A stretch of DNA of 64,000 nt from an uncultured Bacteroidota bacterium (lineage in GTDB: Bacteria; Bacteroidota; Bacteroidia; Flavobacteriales; Flavobacteriaceae): the NCBI GenBank assembly GCA_902613595.1, contig CACMHY010000001.1:434001-498000 (forward strand), read 5' to 3'. The number at the start of each line of letters is the position of its first letter. Within the stretch, counting starts at the first letter, position 1. Of the stretch, positions 42,465 to 52,308 are shown piece by piece. Under the pieces are notes generated by a model. It had not been told where the DNA came from. It did no database searches and saw only the letters and a list, made by a program, of their open reading frames with translations. A program made the position numbers and the translations under genes.

Positions 42465-43790
42465 CTATATAAATTGATTAATTATGTTTTCAAAGAGTTC
42501 CTGTTTTCCGCTTATTTTTTTTGGGGATTTCGAGTTGGATGCAATTTCATATAAATTCTCCAAAGTCAGTTTTCCACTCTCAAACTGTTTTCCGTTACCA
42601 CTGTCAAAAGAATTATATCGGTCTTTTCTCAGCTTAAGGAATTCTGATTGAGTAAGTATTTTCTCTGCAGTTAGTATTGCCCTAGCAAAAGTATCAGCTC
42701 CTCCAATGTGTGCATGAAAAATATCATCCAAATCTGTGGAATTCCTTCTAATTTTTGCATCAAAATTTATTCCTCCACCTTGTAATCCTCCGGATTGTAA
42801 AAAAACAAGCATTGCTTCTGTAACCTCATAAATATTTATAGGAAATTGATCAGTATCCCATCCATTTTGATTGTCTCCTCTATTAGCATCAATACTACCT
42901 AGCATCCCAGAATGTGCTGCTATAGCTAATTCGTGCTCAAATGAGTGCTGAGCCAATGTTGCATGGTTAACCTCAATATTTAACTTGAAATCTTTCTCTA
43001 GTCCATAAGCTCTTAAAAAACCAATGGCTGTTGCTGCATCAAAATCGTACTGGTGTTTCATAGGTTCCATTGGTTTGGGCTCTATAAAAAAGGTTCCCTT
43101 AAATCCCTGACCACGAGCATAATCTCTGGCCATTGACAACATTTTAGCCATATGATCTAACTCTCTGTTAATGTCTGTATTTAGTAAGGACATGTATCCT
43201 TCCCTTCCACCCCAAAAAACATAATTTTCTCCACCAAGTGCAATAGTTAGGTCTAATGCCATTTTAATTTGAGCGCCTGCACGAGCTACAACTTCAAAAT
43301 CTGGATTCGTTGCTGCACCATTCATATAAATTGGATTAGAAAAGCAGTTTGCAGTTCCCCAAAGGACCTTTACACCTGAGTCCTTTTTCTTTTGAGAAAT
43401 ATAATCAGCAATTTTATGTAAACGCTTTTCAGTTTCTATCAAATTATCTGCTTCATCTACTAAATCAACATCATGGAAGCAGAAATAATCAAAACCTAAC
43501 TTTGTAATTAATTCAAATGCTGCATCTGCTTTATTACGTGCTCTTTGCAATGGATCATTTGATTGATCCCATGGAAATTTTTGTGTTCCAGGGCCAAATG
43601 GATCTGCTCCCTGTCCGCAAAAGCTATGCCAGTATGCAATAGCAAACTTAAAATGCTCTTGCATTGTTTTGCCCATCACTAATTGATCTGGATTATAGTA
43701 TTTGTAAGCAAAAGGGTTGTCAGATTCTTTTCCCTCATAATTTACTTTACCAACTCCTTTATAAAATTCTTTATCGCCTGTAATTATCAT
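42465..43790 (-). CDS. xylA: Xylose isomerase
   Basis: A 441-residue class II xylose isomerase. Visible motifs are KFPWDQS near residue 74, the catalytic [10 protein letters not shown] stretch, [33 protein letters not shown] with metal-binding Glu, and [20 protein letters not shown]. It turns D-xylose into D-xylulose. Its start overlaps the xylB end by 4 bases, so the two are translationally coupled. Confidence 0.98.
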   Translation of the reverse strand: MIITGDKEFYKGVGKVNYEGKESDNPFAYKYYNPDQLVMGKTMQEHFKFAIAYWHSFCGQGADPFGPGTQKFPWDQSNDPLQRARNKADAAFELITKLGFDYFCFHDVDLVDEADNLIETEKRLHKIADYISQKKKDSGVKVLWGTANCFSNPIYMNGAATNPDFEVVARAGAQIKMALDLTIALGGENYVFWGGREGYMSLLNTDINRELDHMAKMLSMARDYARGQGFKGTFFIEPKPMEPMKHQYDFDAATAIGFLRAYGLEKDFKLNIEVNHATLAQHSFEHELAIAAHSGMLGSIDANRGDNQNGWDTDQFPINIYEVTEAMLVFLQSGGLQGGGINFDAKIRRNSTDLDDIFHAHIGGADTFARAILTAEKILTQSEFLKLRKDRYNSFDSGNGKQFESGKLTLENLYEIASNSKSPKKISGKQELFENIINQFI

Positions 43791-45274
43791 TGATTTATAT
43801 TTAATTTATTATGTAAAATTTTTTTCCATTTATCATAAGCTATTTTATACTCTTCGTTTTTGATTTGGGGTTCTATAGTTTTGATTTTGTCATTATTACC
43901 TATGGAGGTGCTTAACTCTTCCATAGACTTAATATTAAGACTTGACGCCCTCGCAGCTCCAACTGCTCCCGTAGTATTAAATATTTCAACTGGCTTACCT
44001 GTTAATGAAGAAAAAGTGGTAGTGAAAACTTCGGATTGGAAAATATTATCATTTCCTGCTCTAATTAACTCTGCATTTAGACCATCTTTATTCATTATTT
44101 CCATTCCATAAACAAAAGCAAAGGCTATGCCCTCTAAAGTCGCTCTAAAAAGATGGGACTCATTATGCAAATTTAAGTTTAGATCACTTAGATGGGCGCC
44201 TAAATTTTTATTATTCAACATGCGTTCAGCTCCATTTCCAAAGGGCAAATTTACGAGTCCGTTACTTCCAATTTCAACTGAACCTGCTAAGTTATTCATT
44301 GCATCAAAATCATCAATTTTGGTCAATTTTTTTAACCAACTGTAAAAAATACCCGCTCCATTAATGCATAAAAGGGTTCCGATTCTAGGTTCTTCTAGTG
44401 TATAATTTACGTGAGCAAAATGATTTAATCTTGAAAATTCTTTTGAATCAATTTTATCACTAACAGCAAAAATAACACCAGATGTGCCGCCAGTTGCAGC
44501 CACTTCTCCTGGTTTTAGAACATTTAAAGATAGTGCATTGTTTGGCTGGTCTCCAGCACGATATCTAATCGGAATTCCAATTGGTAAACCAGTAGCTTTT
44601 GCTGCTACATCGGTTACAAATCCTTGGTTTTGAAAGTTACTAACTAAAGATGGAGTTAAACTGGTATCTAAATCAAAAAATTCAAGTAGCCAATTTGCTA
44701 CTTTTTTTTCTTTATAATCCCATAAGATTCCTTCCGATAATCCATTTATTGTTGTATTAATTTCACCAGTCAACTTATAAGCAATAAAATCTCCTGGCAA
44801 CATAAAGTTCGACACCCTCTCATAAATTTTTTCTTCGTTGTCTTTTACCCACTTAAGTTTTGAAGCGGTAAAATTTCCAGGAGAATTTAATAATTGTGTA
44901 CCGTATTTAATTTCACCTATTCCCTTTGCTGCCAAATTCCCGATTTCGACCGCTCTGCTGTCACACCATATAATTGAATCTCTTAATAATTCACCTTTAT
45001 TATCTACTAAAACTAAACCATGCATTTGATATGAAATACCAATAGCAAGGATATCTTTTGATAAAATTTTATTTTCATAAAGGATGCGTTTTGTGGCTTT
45101 GCAAAGACAGTCCCACCAAAGGTTGGGATCTTGCTCAGCCCAATCAAATTTACGTGCTTTAATTAGCATTTCATCTTCAGGTTCGGATACTGTAACGATT
45201 GAATTGTTCGTTTTTTCATCTACCAAAGCAACTTTTACCGATGAGCTCCCTATGTCATAGCCTATATAATACAT
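43787..45274 (-). CDS. xylB: Xylulokinase
   Basis: A 495-residue FGGY-family sugar kinase: N-terminal [17 protein letters not shown] phosphate-binding loop, [25 protein letters not shown] (substrate contact), and the C-terminal ATP region [12 protein letters not shown]. It phosphorylates D-xylulose to feed the pentose phosphate pathway. It is the first gene of the xylB-xylA-FGE unit. No XylR or xylose transporter gene is next to it. Confidence 0.95.
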   Translation of the reverse strand: MYYIGYDIGSSSVKVALVDEKTNNSIVTVSEPEDEMLIKARKFDWAEQDPNLWWDCLCKATKRILYENKILSKDILAIGISYQMHGLVLVDNKGELLRDSIIWCDSRAVEIGNLAAKGIGEIKYGTQLLNSPGNFTASKLKWVKDNEEKIYERVSNFMLPGDFIAYKLTGEINTTINGLSEGILWDYKEKKVANWLLEFFDLDTSLTPSLVSNFQNQGFVTDVAAKATGLPIGIPIRYRAGDQPNNALSLNVLKPGEVAATGGTSGVIFAVSDKIDSKEFSRLNHFAHVNYTLEEPRIGTLLCINGAGIFYSWLKKLTKIDDFDAMNNLAGSVEIGSNGLVNLPFGNGAERMLNNKNLGAHLSDLNLNLHNESHLFRATLEGIAFAFVYGMEIMNKDGLNAELIRAGNDNIFQSEVFTTTFSSLTGKPVEIFNTTGAVGAARASSLNIKSMEELSTSIGNNDKIKTIEPQIKNEEYKIAYDKWKKILHNKLNINQ

Positions 45275-45431
45275 TAAGCAACCTTAATAAATTTTTTTTG
45301 AAAATGTGATTCAAATTAAATATAAAGAAAACTTTTTGGGCATCATTGAAATAGTTGACTTTATACATAATTCTCATTTAAATTTAATTTATCTAATTTT
45401 AGTTTAATGAATAAATAACTATAGATAACTA

Positions 45432-46499
45432 ATGAAATCAAAAAAATCAATTTTAACTAGACGTAAATTTTTTAAAAATACTGGAATAGCTGCTTTAGGA
45501 CTTAGCTTTGGCACAAACAAGTCTTGGGGAGCGCCCGCTTACATACCAAATTTTTTGAAACCAAATTCAAAAATTAATGGAATACAAATAGGAGTAATTA
45601 CTTATTCGTTTCGGGGCATGGAAGATCAAAGTGCAGAAGCGACACTTCAATATATTTTAGACTGTGGTATTAATGCAATTGAATTGATGGGTAATGTAGC
45701 TGAAAATTATTTAAGAAAGCCACAATATGAAATTGATCGAAGAACTCTTAATAGACTTATTAGATTAGATAGAAAAAAGGAAATATCTCGGGATGAAAAA
45801 AAACAATTAGCCGATTTGAAACAACAACAAAAATCTTACGAAAAAGCAGCCGCAAATTGGAAAAAAAATAGAGATCCAAATGATCTTTTTAAGCTTCGCA
45901 AAATGTTTAATGATGCTGGAGTTGATATTTATGCATTTAAACCAGACGATTTATTAGGTAGTAAAAACTCAGATGCTGATATTAGCTATGCAATGAAAGC
46001 AGGGAAAGTTCTTGGAGCAAGTCATATAACTCTTGAGTTACCGGGTCCACCTTATGGTCCTAAAGATCCAGAGCATACTTTAAGACTAGGGAAATTAGCT
46101 GAAAAAAATGATATTAAAGTAGCCTACCATGGGCACACTCAGCAGCACGCAAAATGGTGGGACACCGCACTAAAACAATCAGAGAGTAATGTTATGAATC
46201 CTGATTTGGGTCATTATATTGCTGCTGGAAATACTGATGTATTCGAATTTTTATCTAAAATGAATAAAAAGATTTACAGTATGCATATTAAAGACCGTAC
46301 AACCCCTGCTAATGGTCAAAATTATACTCCTTTTGGTAAGGGGGACACTCCAATAGTTGATGTATTACAACTTATGAGAGATCAAAAATATTCTTTTCCT
46401 GCTACGATAGAATATGAGTATAAAACACCAAAAAATTCTACTATAATTAATGAAATTAAAAAGTGTGTTGATTATTGTAAGGATGCTTTAGAATCGTAG
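45432..46499 (+). CDS. Tat-exported sugar phosphate isomerase/epimerase-like TIM-barrel protein
   Basis: A 355-residue protein with a good Tat signal (TRRKFFKNTGIAALGLSF near residues 9-26). The body is a PF01261 barrel: GVITYSFRGM, CGINAIELMGN, HITLELPGPPYGP, KVAYHGHTQQHAKWWD, NPDLGHYIAAGNTD, YSMHIKDRT, IEYEYKT. An extra helical insert (about residues 97-145, with many Lys) lies after the second strand. Relatives act in periplasmic or cytoplasmic 3-keto-sugar breakdown. It is divergent from xylB by 157 bases and convergent with the GGT gene. The substrate is unknown. Confidence 0.82.
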   Translation: MKSKKSILTRRKFFKNTGIAALGLSFGTNKSWGAPAYIPNFLKPNSKINGIQIGVITYSFRGMEDQSAEATLQYILDCGINAIELMGNVAENYLRKPQYEIDRRTLNRLIRLDRKKEISRDEKKQLADLKQQQKSYEKAAANWKKNRDPNDLFKLRKMFNDAGVDIYAFKPDDLLGSKNSDADISYAMKAGKVLGASHITLELPGPPYGPKDPEHTLRLGKLAEKNDIKVAYHGHTQQHAKWWDTALKQSESNVMNPDLGHYIAAGNTDVFEFLSKMNKKIYSMHIKDRTTPANGQNYTPFGKGDTPIVDVLQLMRDQKYSFPATIEYEYKTPKNSTIINEIKKCVDYCKDALES

Positions 46500-46509
46500 T
46501 TAGAACTTT

Positions 46510-48105
46510 TTAATCTATATAGTAATCTACAGTTCCCTCCCAGTCAGGATCAGCAGAACCAAACCATGAGTTTGATATAGAATCGTAAGAAATAGCATGC
46601 ACCCTACCAAACCTAGCTTTTTCATCAACTAGTTTGACAGGATATTCATTTTGGCCCAGGTCTGCATTTAAAGATTTTACCTCATCATGATCTTCTATCC
46701 AAAGCGAATCTTCGTAGGGATAAATTCTTGGAAGCATGAGCGATGTATTCAGATCTTTTTTCTGAGACAAATATCTATGTGCCACTTGTGTGATCGCAGT
46801 AGGAATTCTGCTTCCTCCTGCTGCGCCAAGTGCAAGTTGAACTTTTCCATTTTTCATAAACAATGTTGGCGAAATGTGCGAGTTGGAACGATCACCGGGT
46901 TTGTATTCTCCTAAATATCCTCCAAGGCTTACTGCATATAAAAATCCAAGACCTTTTGTGGCTACTTTTGAGCCCATAGTTGGTCCAATAGTTTGTGTTA
47001 GACTGACTACATTACCCTTTTTATCTGCAGTGGTAAGATGTGTTGTATGACCGTCTGCTATCCATGAGTAAGGTATTTTCTTATCTGTATTTTTAACTAT
47101 ATCAATTTGGTTATTTTCAATTTTTTTTGCCCAAATTTTTGCTTCATCATAACTTAAGATTTTTGAAAGTGAATCTAAGTTTTCTTGAAAATCTCTATAC
47201 CTGTATGCTAGTGAAGTAGCCTTTCCAAATTTTAGAGCCCATTCGTTCTCAGAAACAGAAAGGTTTAAATTATCTATAATCTGTAAGATTTGAATGGTTA
47301 TTGCTCCGAATGAGGGAAGATTCAAAGAGAAAATATCATTTCCATCAAAAAATCCCTTTAATACTTTTGAATCAAGTGCACTGTAATTCTTTAAATCTTC
47401 AATTGTTAGAATGCCACCATTGGATTGAATATCACTAACAATTTTTCTTGCAATTTCACCCTCATAAAATCCTTTTTTCCCCTCATTTGCTATTTTTTTT
47501 AAAGTCTTCGCTAGATCCATCTGTATTACTAATTCTCCAGATTTAAAAGAATTACCATCAGAATTTAAAAAATGGAATTTAGACCCCTCAAATTCAAGAA
47601 GATATTTTTTTACATTTTTCTGCCTTTCGGCCTCTAACGGAAGAATTCTAAACCCTTTTTCAGCAAATTCAATTGCTGGATTCATAACCTTTTTAAGAGG
47701 CAAGGATCCATAACTTTCATGAAGTTTTAAAAGACCTGCTACAACTCCTGGAACTCCAATAGTTTTATATCCATAACTATATTTTTCATCCATTTTTTTG
47801 TAATTGATTGGAACTTGAGTGGAAGCATCTACTCCACCTATTTTACTGGAGGAAGTCCTGTATATGGCTTGAAGACGACCGCCAATACCACTCATACTGG
47901 GCTCTACTACAGCAAGGGTGAAAGCAGCTGCAACCGCAGCATCAAAAGCATTTCCATTTTGTTCATATATTTTTTTTCCAGCCTCAGATGCTAGGGGATG
48001 TGCTGAAGATATTGAACTATTAGTAATCACATTTTCAATCCTTTTAGTACAAGAAAATGATACTAGAAATAAGACTAATAATGATTTTTTAAAATTTTTT
48101 TTCAT
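46510..48105 (-). CDS. Gamma-glutamyltransferase lipoprotein
   Basis: A 531-residue N-terminal nucleophile hydrolase with a lipobox (SFSC, Cys19). The autocleavage site and nucleophile are Thr354 in GHTTHLTTAD. Other motifs are AAFTLAVVEPSMSGIGG (gamma-glutamyl binding), NLPSFGAITI and ALGAAGGSRIPTAI. It splits glutathione and other gamma-glutamyl compounds outside the cytoplasm and gives glutamate plus a Cys-Gly peptide. It is divergent from an exported RidA-like gene 106 bases away. The tail is slightly longer than in E. coli Ggt. Confidence 0.92.
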   Translation of the reverse strand: MKKNFKKSLLVLFLVSFSCTKRIENVITNSSISSAHPLASEAGKKIYEQNGNAFDAAVAAAFTLAVVEPSMSGIGGRLQAIYRTSSSKIGGVDASTQVPINYKKMDEKYSYGYKTIGVPGVVAGLLKLHESYGSLPLKKVMNPAIEFAEKGFRILPLEAERQKNVKKYLLEFEGSKFHFLNSDGNSFKSGELVIQMDLAKTLKKIANEGKKGFYEGEIARKIVSDIQSNGGILTIEDLKNYSALDSKVLKGFFDGNDIFSLNLPSFGAITIQILQIIDNLNLSVSENEWALKFGKATSLAYRYRDFQENLDSLSKILSYDEAKIWAKKIENNQIDIVKNTDKKIPYSWIADGHTTHLTTADKKGNVVSLTQTIGPTMGSKVATKGLGFLYAVSLGGYLGEYKPGDRSNSHISPTLFMKNGKVQLALGAAGGSRIPTAITQVAHRYLSQKKDLNTSLMLPRIYPYEDSLWIEDHDEVKSLNADLGQNEYPVKLVDEKARFGRVHAISYDSISNSWFGSADPDWEGTVDYYID

Positions 48106-48211
48106 TGCTTAATTTTTTCTTTGCGGGATAATATTAATCTTATTAAGTAAAAATATAATTCATAAAAAATCTTATTGATTTTGTAAATTGCGAATATCTA
48201 AATTACCACAT

Positions 48212-48760
48212 ATGAATTTAAGAAATCTTGTGATTTTTTCACTATTATTTTTTTGCTGTAAACAAAATCAAAGTAAAAATCAGGTTGAGAATAATTTAGA
48301 ATATAATCCTGAAAAAAGATTAGAGCAATTAGGTATAAAAATACCTGAGGTATCACCTCCTGTAGCAAATTATGTTAGAGTAGTAAGGTCAGGAAACTTA
48401 TTATTTCTCTCTGGTAGTGGTCCAAAAAAAGCAGATGGCTCATATATAACTGGTAAATTAGGTAAAGAATTGACAATTGAGGATGGTTATCAAGCAGCAT
48501 GGCTAACTGGGGTAAACCATATTGCTACATTAAAATCTGAACTTGGAAATTTAAACAGAGTCAAAAGAATTGTTAAAGTTTTGGGAATGGTAAACTCTAC
48601 TCCAGAATTTCAAGATCAGCCAAAGGTAATAAATGGTTTTTCAGACTTAATGGTTGAAGTTTTTGGTAACCGTGGTAAACATGCGCGATCTGCAGTTGGC
48701 ATGGCTTCGTTACCAATTGGGATTGCAGTAGAAATTGAGCTTATTGTTGAAATCGAATAA
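48212..48760 (+). CDS. Exported RidA/YjgF-family protein
   Basis: The start is set at the ATG at 48212 (MNLRNLVIFSLLFFCCK, a lipoprotein-like signal with Cys15/16); the TTG 24 bases upstream is less likely. The mature part is a RidA fold (YjgF_endoribonc-like group): FLSGSGP near residue 69 and GKHARSAVGMASLP with the active-site Arg of the family. Cytoplasmic RidA hydrolyses reactive enamines and imines. An exported form next to gamma-glutamyltransferase, on the opposite strand, hints at imine or peptide chemistry at the cell surface, which is inference only. Confidence 0.82.
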   Translation: MNLRNLVIFSLLFFCCKQNQSKNQVENNLEYNPEKRLEQLGIKIPEVSPPVANYVRVVRSGNLLFLSGSGPKKADGSYITGKLGKELTIEDGYQAAWLTGVNHIATLKSELGNLNRVKRIVKVLGMVNSTPEFQDQPKVINGFSDLMVEVFGNRGKHARSAVGMASLPIGIAVEIELIVEIE

Positions 48761-48770
48761 ATCTTAACAG

Positions 48771-50390
48771 CTATCTCATATCTGATTTTATCCACTCTAA
48801 AAATAATTCTACATTTTTTTTTGAGTCCTCATTTATCTCTTGAAAAGGCTCCCTAAAATTATATTTTGACTTAAAAAATTCTGAAAACATATATGCAGAA
48901 ATTTCATTAGGGTGGTCCAGACCTCTTGACAAAGGATAAGATCGAGTATAGAATGAAAGTTCTTGTAAGGGCTGATTTACTAATTTATTTTCAGATTTTA
49001 AAACAGAGTATTCCCCATTTTTCTCTTCTACATGGAAAGCCAAATCTATAAAATCTCTACCCATTTTCGGTATCTCAATATTTTTTTTTAGAAGTGTTCT
49101 TAACCAAAAAAACTTGTTTTCATTTTGAGGGTCCTTAATTAACCACTCAGCTAAAGGTGCATCTGGATTTGAAACTTGATTTAGTATTATTTCGTTCTCA
49201 TCCTTTACTTTTTGTTTTACAAATTTCCAATTTTCTGAATAAAGCTTATCAAATTTTGTTTTGAAGGTTCTTTGAAGAGAATGCATCTGTTCATGCACCA
49301 ATAAGCCGCCCAAAGAAGTTACTAATTTTCTTTCATTATTCTTATCTAGTTTTTCACTCCAATTAGAAGAAAGCTTGTCAAGATAGGCTTGACTTAAAAT
49401 AATATATGTTCCTCTAGTATGGGCAAATCCACCACAAAGCCAATTTTGAATTTTGATAAATCTCCAAGGTTGACGGGCCATAAGATTTATTCTATTTTGC
49501 AATAACCAATCATTTGTTTTCTCAACAACAAATGATAGTATTTTTTTTTCTTTTTCACTAAACTCCATTACCGCTGAAGAGAATTTTTCTCTTGCAAATT
49601 TTCGAGCAGAATTGATATTTTTTGGAGATTTTTGCTGAACAAAGGTGGTAATCTCGCGAGTCTGAAGTTTTGAAAAATAAGGCTCAAAAGTTTCATCTAA
49701 AATTGCTTTTTTGCCTTGAGATGGGCTTAAAAAATTAATCCTTGAATGAAAAAGAGGACTTTTTTTGATCTGATCCATTTGATATTGATTAAGACTAAAT
49801 TTTGGGTCAATTCTATCTTCAAAATCTCCCTCCCCTTGAATATTTGGTAAAGAATCGTTCACATTAGAATCATCGATAGCATGCTTTAGTCCCAAATTGT
49901 GTCCTATTTCGTGAGCTAAAACAAATGCTTCCATATACTTTTTTTCTAATCCCTTGTATTTGCTTTCATTACCAAGAACTATAAATACTAGATTTCCATT
50001 CATCATTCCACGTCCGGTTGGACCTTTATTTCCATCAATAGCATTTACAAAAAACATGTTTATAATATCACCTTGACCTTTCAGAATTTTTTCTTCTCTT
50101 GCAATTGAAACTATACTGTCTAGATTAATTTTTCCATCTCTAGCATGTGTATTATTAAAATAAATTGGTTCTAGATAATGAAAGTCTAAATCTAATTTAG
50201 AATATGCTCTATTGACTAACCGATTGGACAGATTTATTTTTGATGGCTTATCACCTATATCTGATCGAGTTATTATTGGTTGAACAATAATAACATTGGA
50301 ACTAAGCTTTTTATACGGTGCCTTTTTACAGGGTAAAATTACGGTGCAACACAAAGTTAATAAGACTAAAAATCCATTCTTGTTCAACAT
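48771..50390 (-). CDS. Lipoprotein with two zinc metallopeptidase sites
   Basis: A 539-residue protein with a lipoprotein-like signal (candidate Cys at 14, 15 or 21). The N-terminal half has the metzincin site HEIGHNLGLKH (His160, Glu161, His164, His170), like matrixins or reprolysins. The C-terminal half has a second site HEQMH (366-370) with a likely third ligand Glu497 in NEISAYMFSEFF, a gluzincin-like arrangement. The middle (about 225-340) is helical and Lys-rich. Two unrelated zinc proteases in one chain are unusual, and I do not recognise the full architecture. It converges with the RidA-like gene. Confidence 0.75.
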   Translation of the reverse strand: MLNKNGFLVLLTLCCTVILPCKKAPYKKLSSNVIIVQPIITRSDIGDKPSKINLSNRLVNRAYSKLDLDFHYLEPIYFNNTHARDGKINLDSIVSIAREEKILKGQGDIINMFFVNAIDGNKGPTGRGMMNGNLVFIVLGNESKYKGLEKKYMEAFVLAHEIGHNLGLKHAIDDSNVNDSLPNIQGEGDFEDRIDPKFSLNQYQMDQIKKSPLFHSRINFLSPSQGKKAILDETFEPYFSKLQTREITTFVQQKSPKNINSARKFAREKFSSAVMEFSEKEKKILSFVVEKTNDWLLQNRINLMARQPWRFIKIQNWLCGGFAHTRGTYIILSQAYLDKLSSNWSEKLDKNNERKLVTSLGGLLVHEQMHSLQRTFKTKFDKLYSENWKFVKQKVKDENEIILNQVSNPDAPLAEWLIKDPQNENKFFWLRTLLKKNIEIPKMGRDFIDLAFHVEEKNGEYSVLKSENKLVNQPLQELSFYTRSYPLSRGLDHPNEISAYMFSEFFKSKYNFREPFQEINEDSKKNVELFLEWIKSDMR

Positions 50391-50451
50391 AAATTAAATG
50401 TTATAAACTAAAATTAATCAAACTTTGCTATCAAAATAATTCTGTTAATCG

Positions 50452-50533
50452 TACCTCGGGTGGGAATCGAACCCACACTCTCGAAAGAACTGGATTTTGA
50501 ATCCAGCGCGTCTACCAATTCCGCCACCGAGGC
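50452..50533 (-). tRNA. tRNA-Leu (anticodon CAA)
   Basis: An 82-base class II tRNA on the minus strand. Acceptor arms are GCCTCGG (50533-50527) and CCGAGGT (50459-50453), with discriminator A. The D arm contains GGTAGACGC, the anticodon stem-loop is CTGGATTCAAAATCCAG with anticodon CAA, the variable arm is long, and the T arm has GGGTTCGATTCCC. CCA is not encoded. It is a single gene, not next to the other leucine tRNA. Confidence 0.95.
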
Positions 50534-50615
50534 ATATGTTAAGAAAGTTTTTTAAAAATAGTGAAATATTTTTTTAGGTTTTGTTCTAAAAACTACTCCC
50601 CGCAAAATTTATTTT

Positions 50616-50623
50616 TAAATTTG
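50616..50623 (+). promoter_or_regulatory. Predicted -7 promoter box of prs
   Basis: TAAATTTG matches TAnnTTTG and lies 16 bases before the prs ATG, giving a leader of about 10 bases. No good -33 element was found. Confidence 0.35.
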
Positions 50624-50639
50624 CATTATATTCTCTTTA

Positions 50640-51572
50640 ATGAAAACTCCAGCTAAAATCTTTGCCTGTAATCAAAGTAAGCTACTTGCTTCAAAAATCT
50701 CAGATCATTTTGGAATACCTGTGGGAAAAGTAAATTTCTCAAGATACAGTGATGGTGAATTTCAACCTTCATTTGAAGAATCAGTTCGTGGAGCAAGGAT
50801 ATTTATTATTGGATCCACACAACCCTCTTCCGAGAACTTAATGGAAATGCTATTAATGTTAGATGCAGCCAAAAGAGCATCGGCAAGACATATTACAGCT
50901 GTGATGCCATATTTTGGTTGGGCTAGGCAAGATAGAAAAGATAAACCTAGAGTTCCCATAGGTGCAAAATTGATTGCAAAGTTACTGGAGGCTGCCGGTG
51001 CTACCCGAATTATTACAATGGACTTACATGCTGACCAAATACAAGGATTTTTTGAAAAGCCTGTTGACCATTTATTTGCCTCTACGATTTTTCTTCCATA
51101 CATAGAGTCATTAAAATTATCAAATCTTACAATTGCCTCTCCAGATATGGGCGGATCAAAAAGAGCATACGCCTACTCAAAATATTTGTCAAGTGAGGTA
51201 GTAATTTGTTACAAACAAAGAGAAAAAGCAAACAAAATTTCACGTATGGAACTTATTGGTGATGTAAAAGGTAAAAATGTAATTTTGGTAGATGATATGG
51301 TAGATACCGCTGGTACACTGACAAAAGCAGCTACTCTTATGAAAGATCGGGGAGCTATTTCAGTCAGAGCAATTTGTACTCATGCTCTTCTTTCAGGAGA
51401 CGCTTACGATAAAATTGAAGAATCTGAACTTGAAGAGTTAATAGTAACTGATTCTATACCCCCAAGAATTAGTCACAATAAAGTAAAAGTATTATCTTGC
51501 GCCCCATTATTCGCTGAAGTAATGCACAATTTGCATTTCAACAAGTCGATAAGTTCAAAATTTATAATGTAA
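50640..51572 (+). CDS. prs: Ribose-phosphate pyrophosphokinase
   Basis: A 310-residue PRPP synthase. Motifs are FSRYSDGEFQPSFEESVRG, the flexible-loop/ATP region MPYFGWARQDRKDKPR, ITMDLHADQIQGFF, ASPDMGGSKRA and the PRPP loop VDDMVDTAGTLT. It makes PRPP for nucleotide, His and Trp synthesis. It is followed after 12 bases by rplY, an order usual in Flavobacteriia. Confidence 0.97.
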   Translation: MKTPAKIFACNQSKLLASKISDHFGIPVGKVNFSRYSDGEFQPSFEESVRGARIFIIGSTQPSSENLMEMLLMLDAAKRASARHITAVMPYFGWARQDRKDKPRVPIGAKLIAKLLEAAGATRIITMDLHADQIQGFFEKPVDHLFASTIFLPYIESLKLSNLTIASPDMGGSKRAYAYSKYLSSEVVICYKQREKANKISRMELIGDVKGKNVILVDDMVDTAGTLTKAATLMKDRGAISVRAICTHALLSGDAYDKIEESELEELIVTDSIPPRISHNKVKVLSCAPLFAEVMHNLHFNKSISSKFIM

Positions 51573-51584
51573 TAAAATAATATT

Positions 51585-52244
51585 ATGAAATCAATAACCA
51601 TTAAAGGTTCTAAAAGAGAAAGCGTGGGCAAGGTTGCTACAAAGGCCCTACGTAATGCTGGAAGAGTTCCCTGTGTTCTTTATGGTGGTGGTGAGTCTTA
51701 TCACTTCTCTGCTCAGGAACTTGATTTCAATAAACTAGTCTATACTCCTAATGCACACACTGTTGAGATCATACTTGATGATAAAACAAAAATCAACGCA
51801 ATTTTACAGGATATACAATTTCATCCACTCACAGACAGAATTTTGCATGTTGACTTTTACCAACTTTTTGAGGACAAAGAAATTTCAATGAATATTCCTG
51901 TTAAAATCGAAGGTTCCGCTCCTGGTGTATTAAATAGCGGAGGCGTTTTATCTATTAATAAGAGAAAACTACGCATAAAGTCATTACCTAAAGATTTACC
52001 GGATTTCATCACTGTAGATATATCTAATTTAGAATTGGGAAATAAACTTTACACCTCTGAACTTCAAAATGAATCTTACACTATTTTACACCCAGATAAC
52101 ACTGTTGTTTGTCAAGTAAGAACATCCAGAGCCTCAATAAAAGAAGAAGAAGAGATTGTAGCTGAAGGAGAAGTAGAATCTGATGCAAGCTCAGAAACTC
52201 CTACTAAAGAAAGTGGTGAAAGTGAGGCCAAAGCTGAAGAATAA
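51585..52244 (+). CDS. rplY: Ribosomal protein L25 (general stress protein Ctc form)
   Basis: A 219-residue long-form L25: N-terminal 5S rRNA-binding domain ([29 protein letters not shown]) and a C-terminal beta domain ([15 protein letters not shown]), followed by an acidic Glu/Ser-rich tail of about 30 residues. It binds 5S rRNA in the large subunit. A strong terminator lies 21 bases downstream. Confidence 0.95.
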   Translation: MKSITIKGSKRESVGKVATKALRNAGRVPCVLYGGGESYHFSAQELDFNKLVYTPNAHTVEIILDDKTKINAILQDIQFHPLTDRILHVDFYQLFEDKEISMNIPVKIEGSAPGVLNSGGVLSINKRKLRIKSLPKDLPDFITVDISNLELGNKLYTSELQNESYTILHPDNTVVCQVRTSRASIKEEEEIVAEGEVESDASSETPTKESGESEAKAEE

Positions 52245-52265
52245 AAATATTTTTCACAAAATTCC

Positions 52266-52300
52266 AAGCATGTGGTAATTCAATCACATGCTTTTTTTAT
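52266..52300 (+). terminator. Rho-independent terminator after rplY
   Basis: AAGCATGTG (52266-52274) and CACATGCTT (52285-52293) form a perfect 9-base-pair stem with a 10-base loop, followed by T7. It separates prs-rplY from pth, although pth starts only 9 bases later. Confidence 0.85.
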
Positions 52301-52308
52301 TTTAGAAA

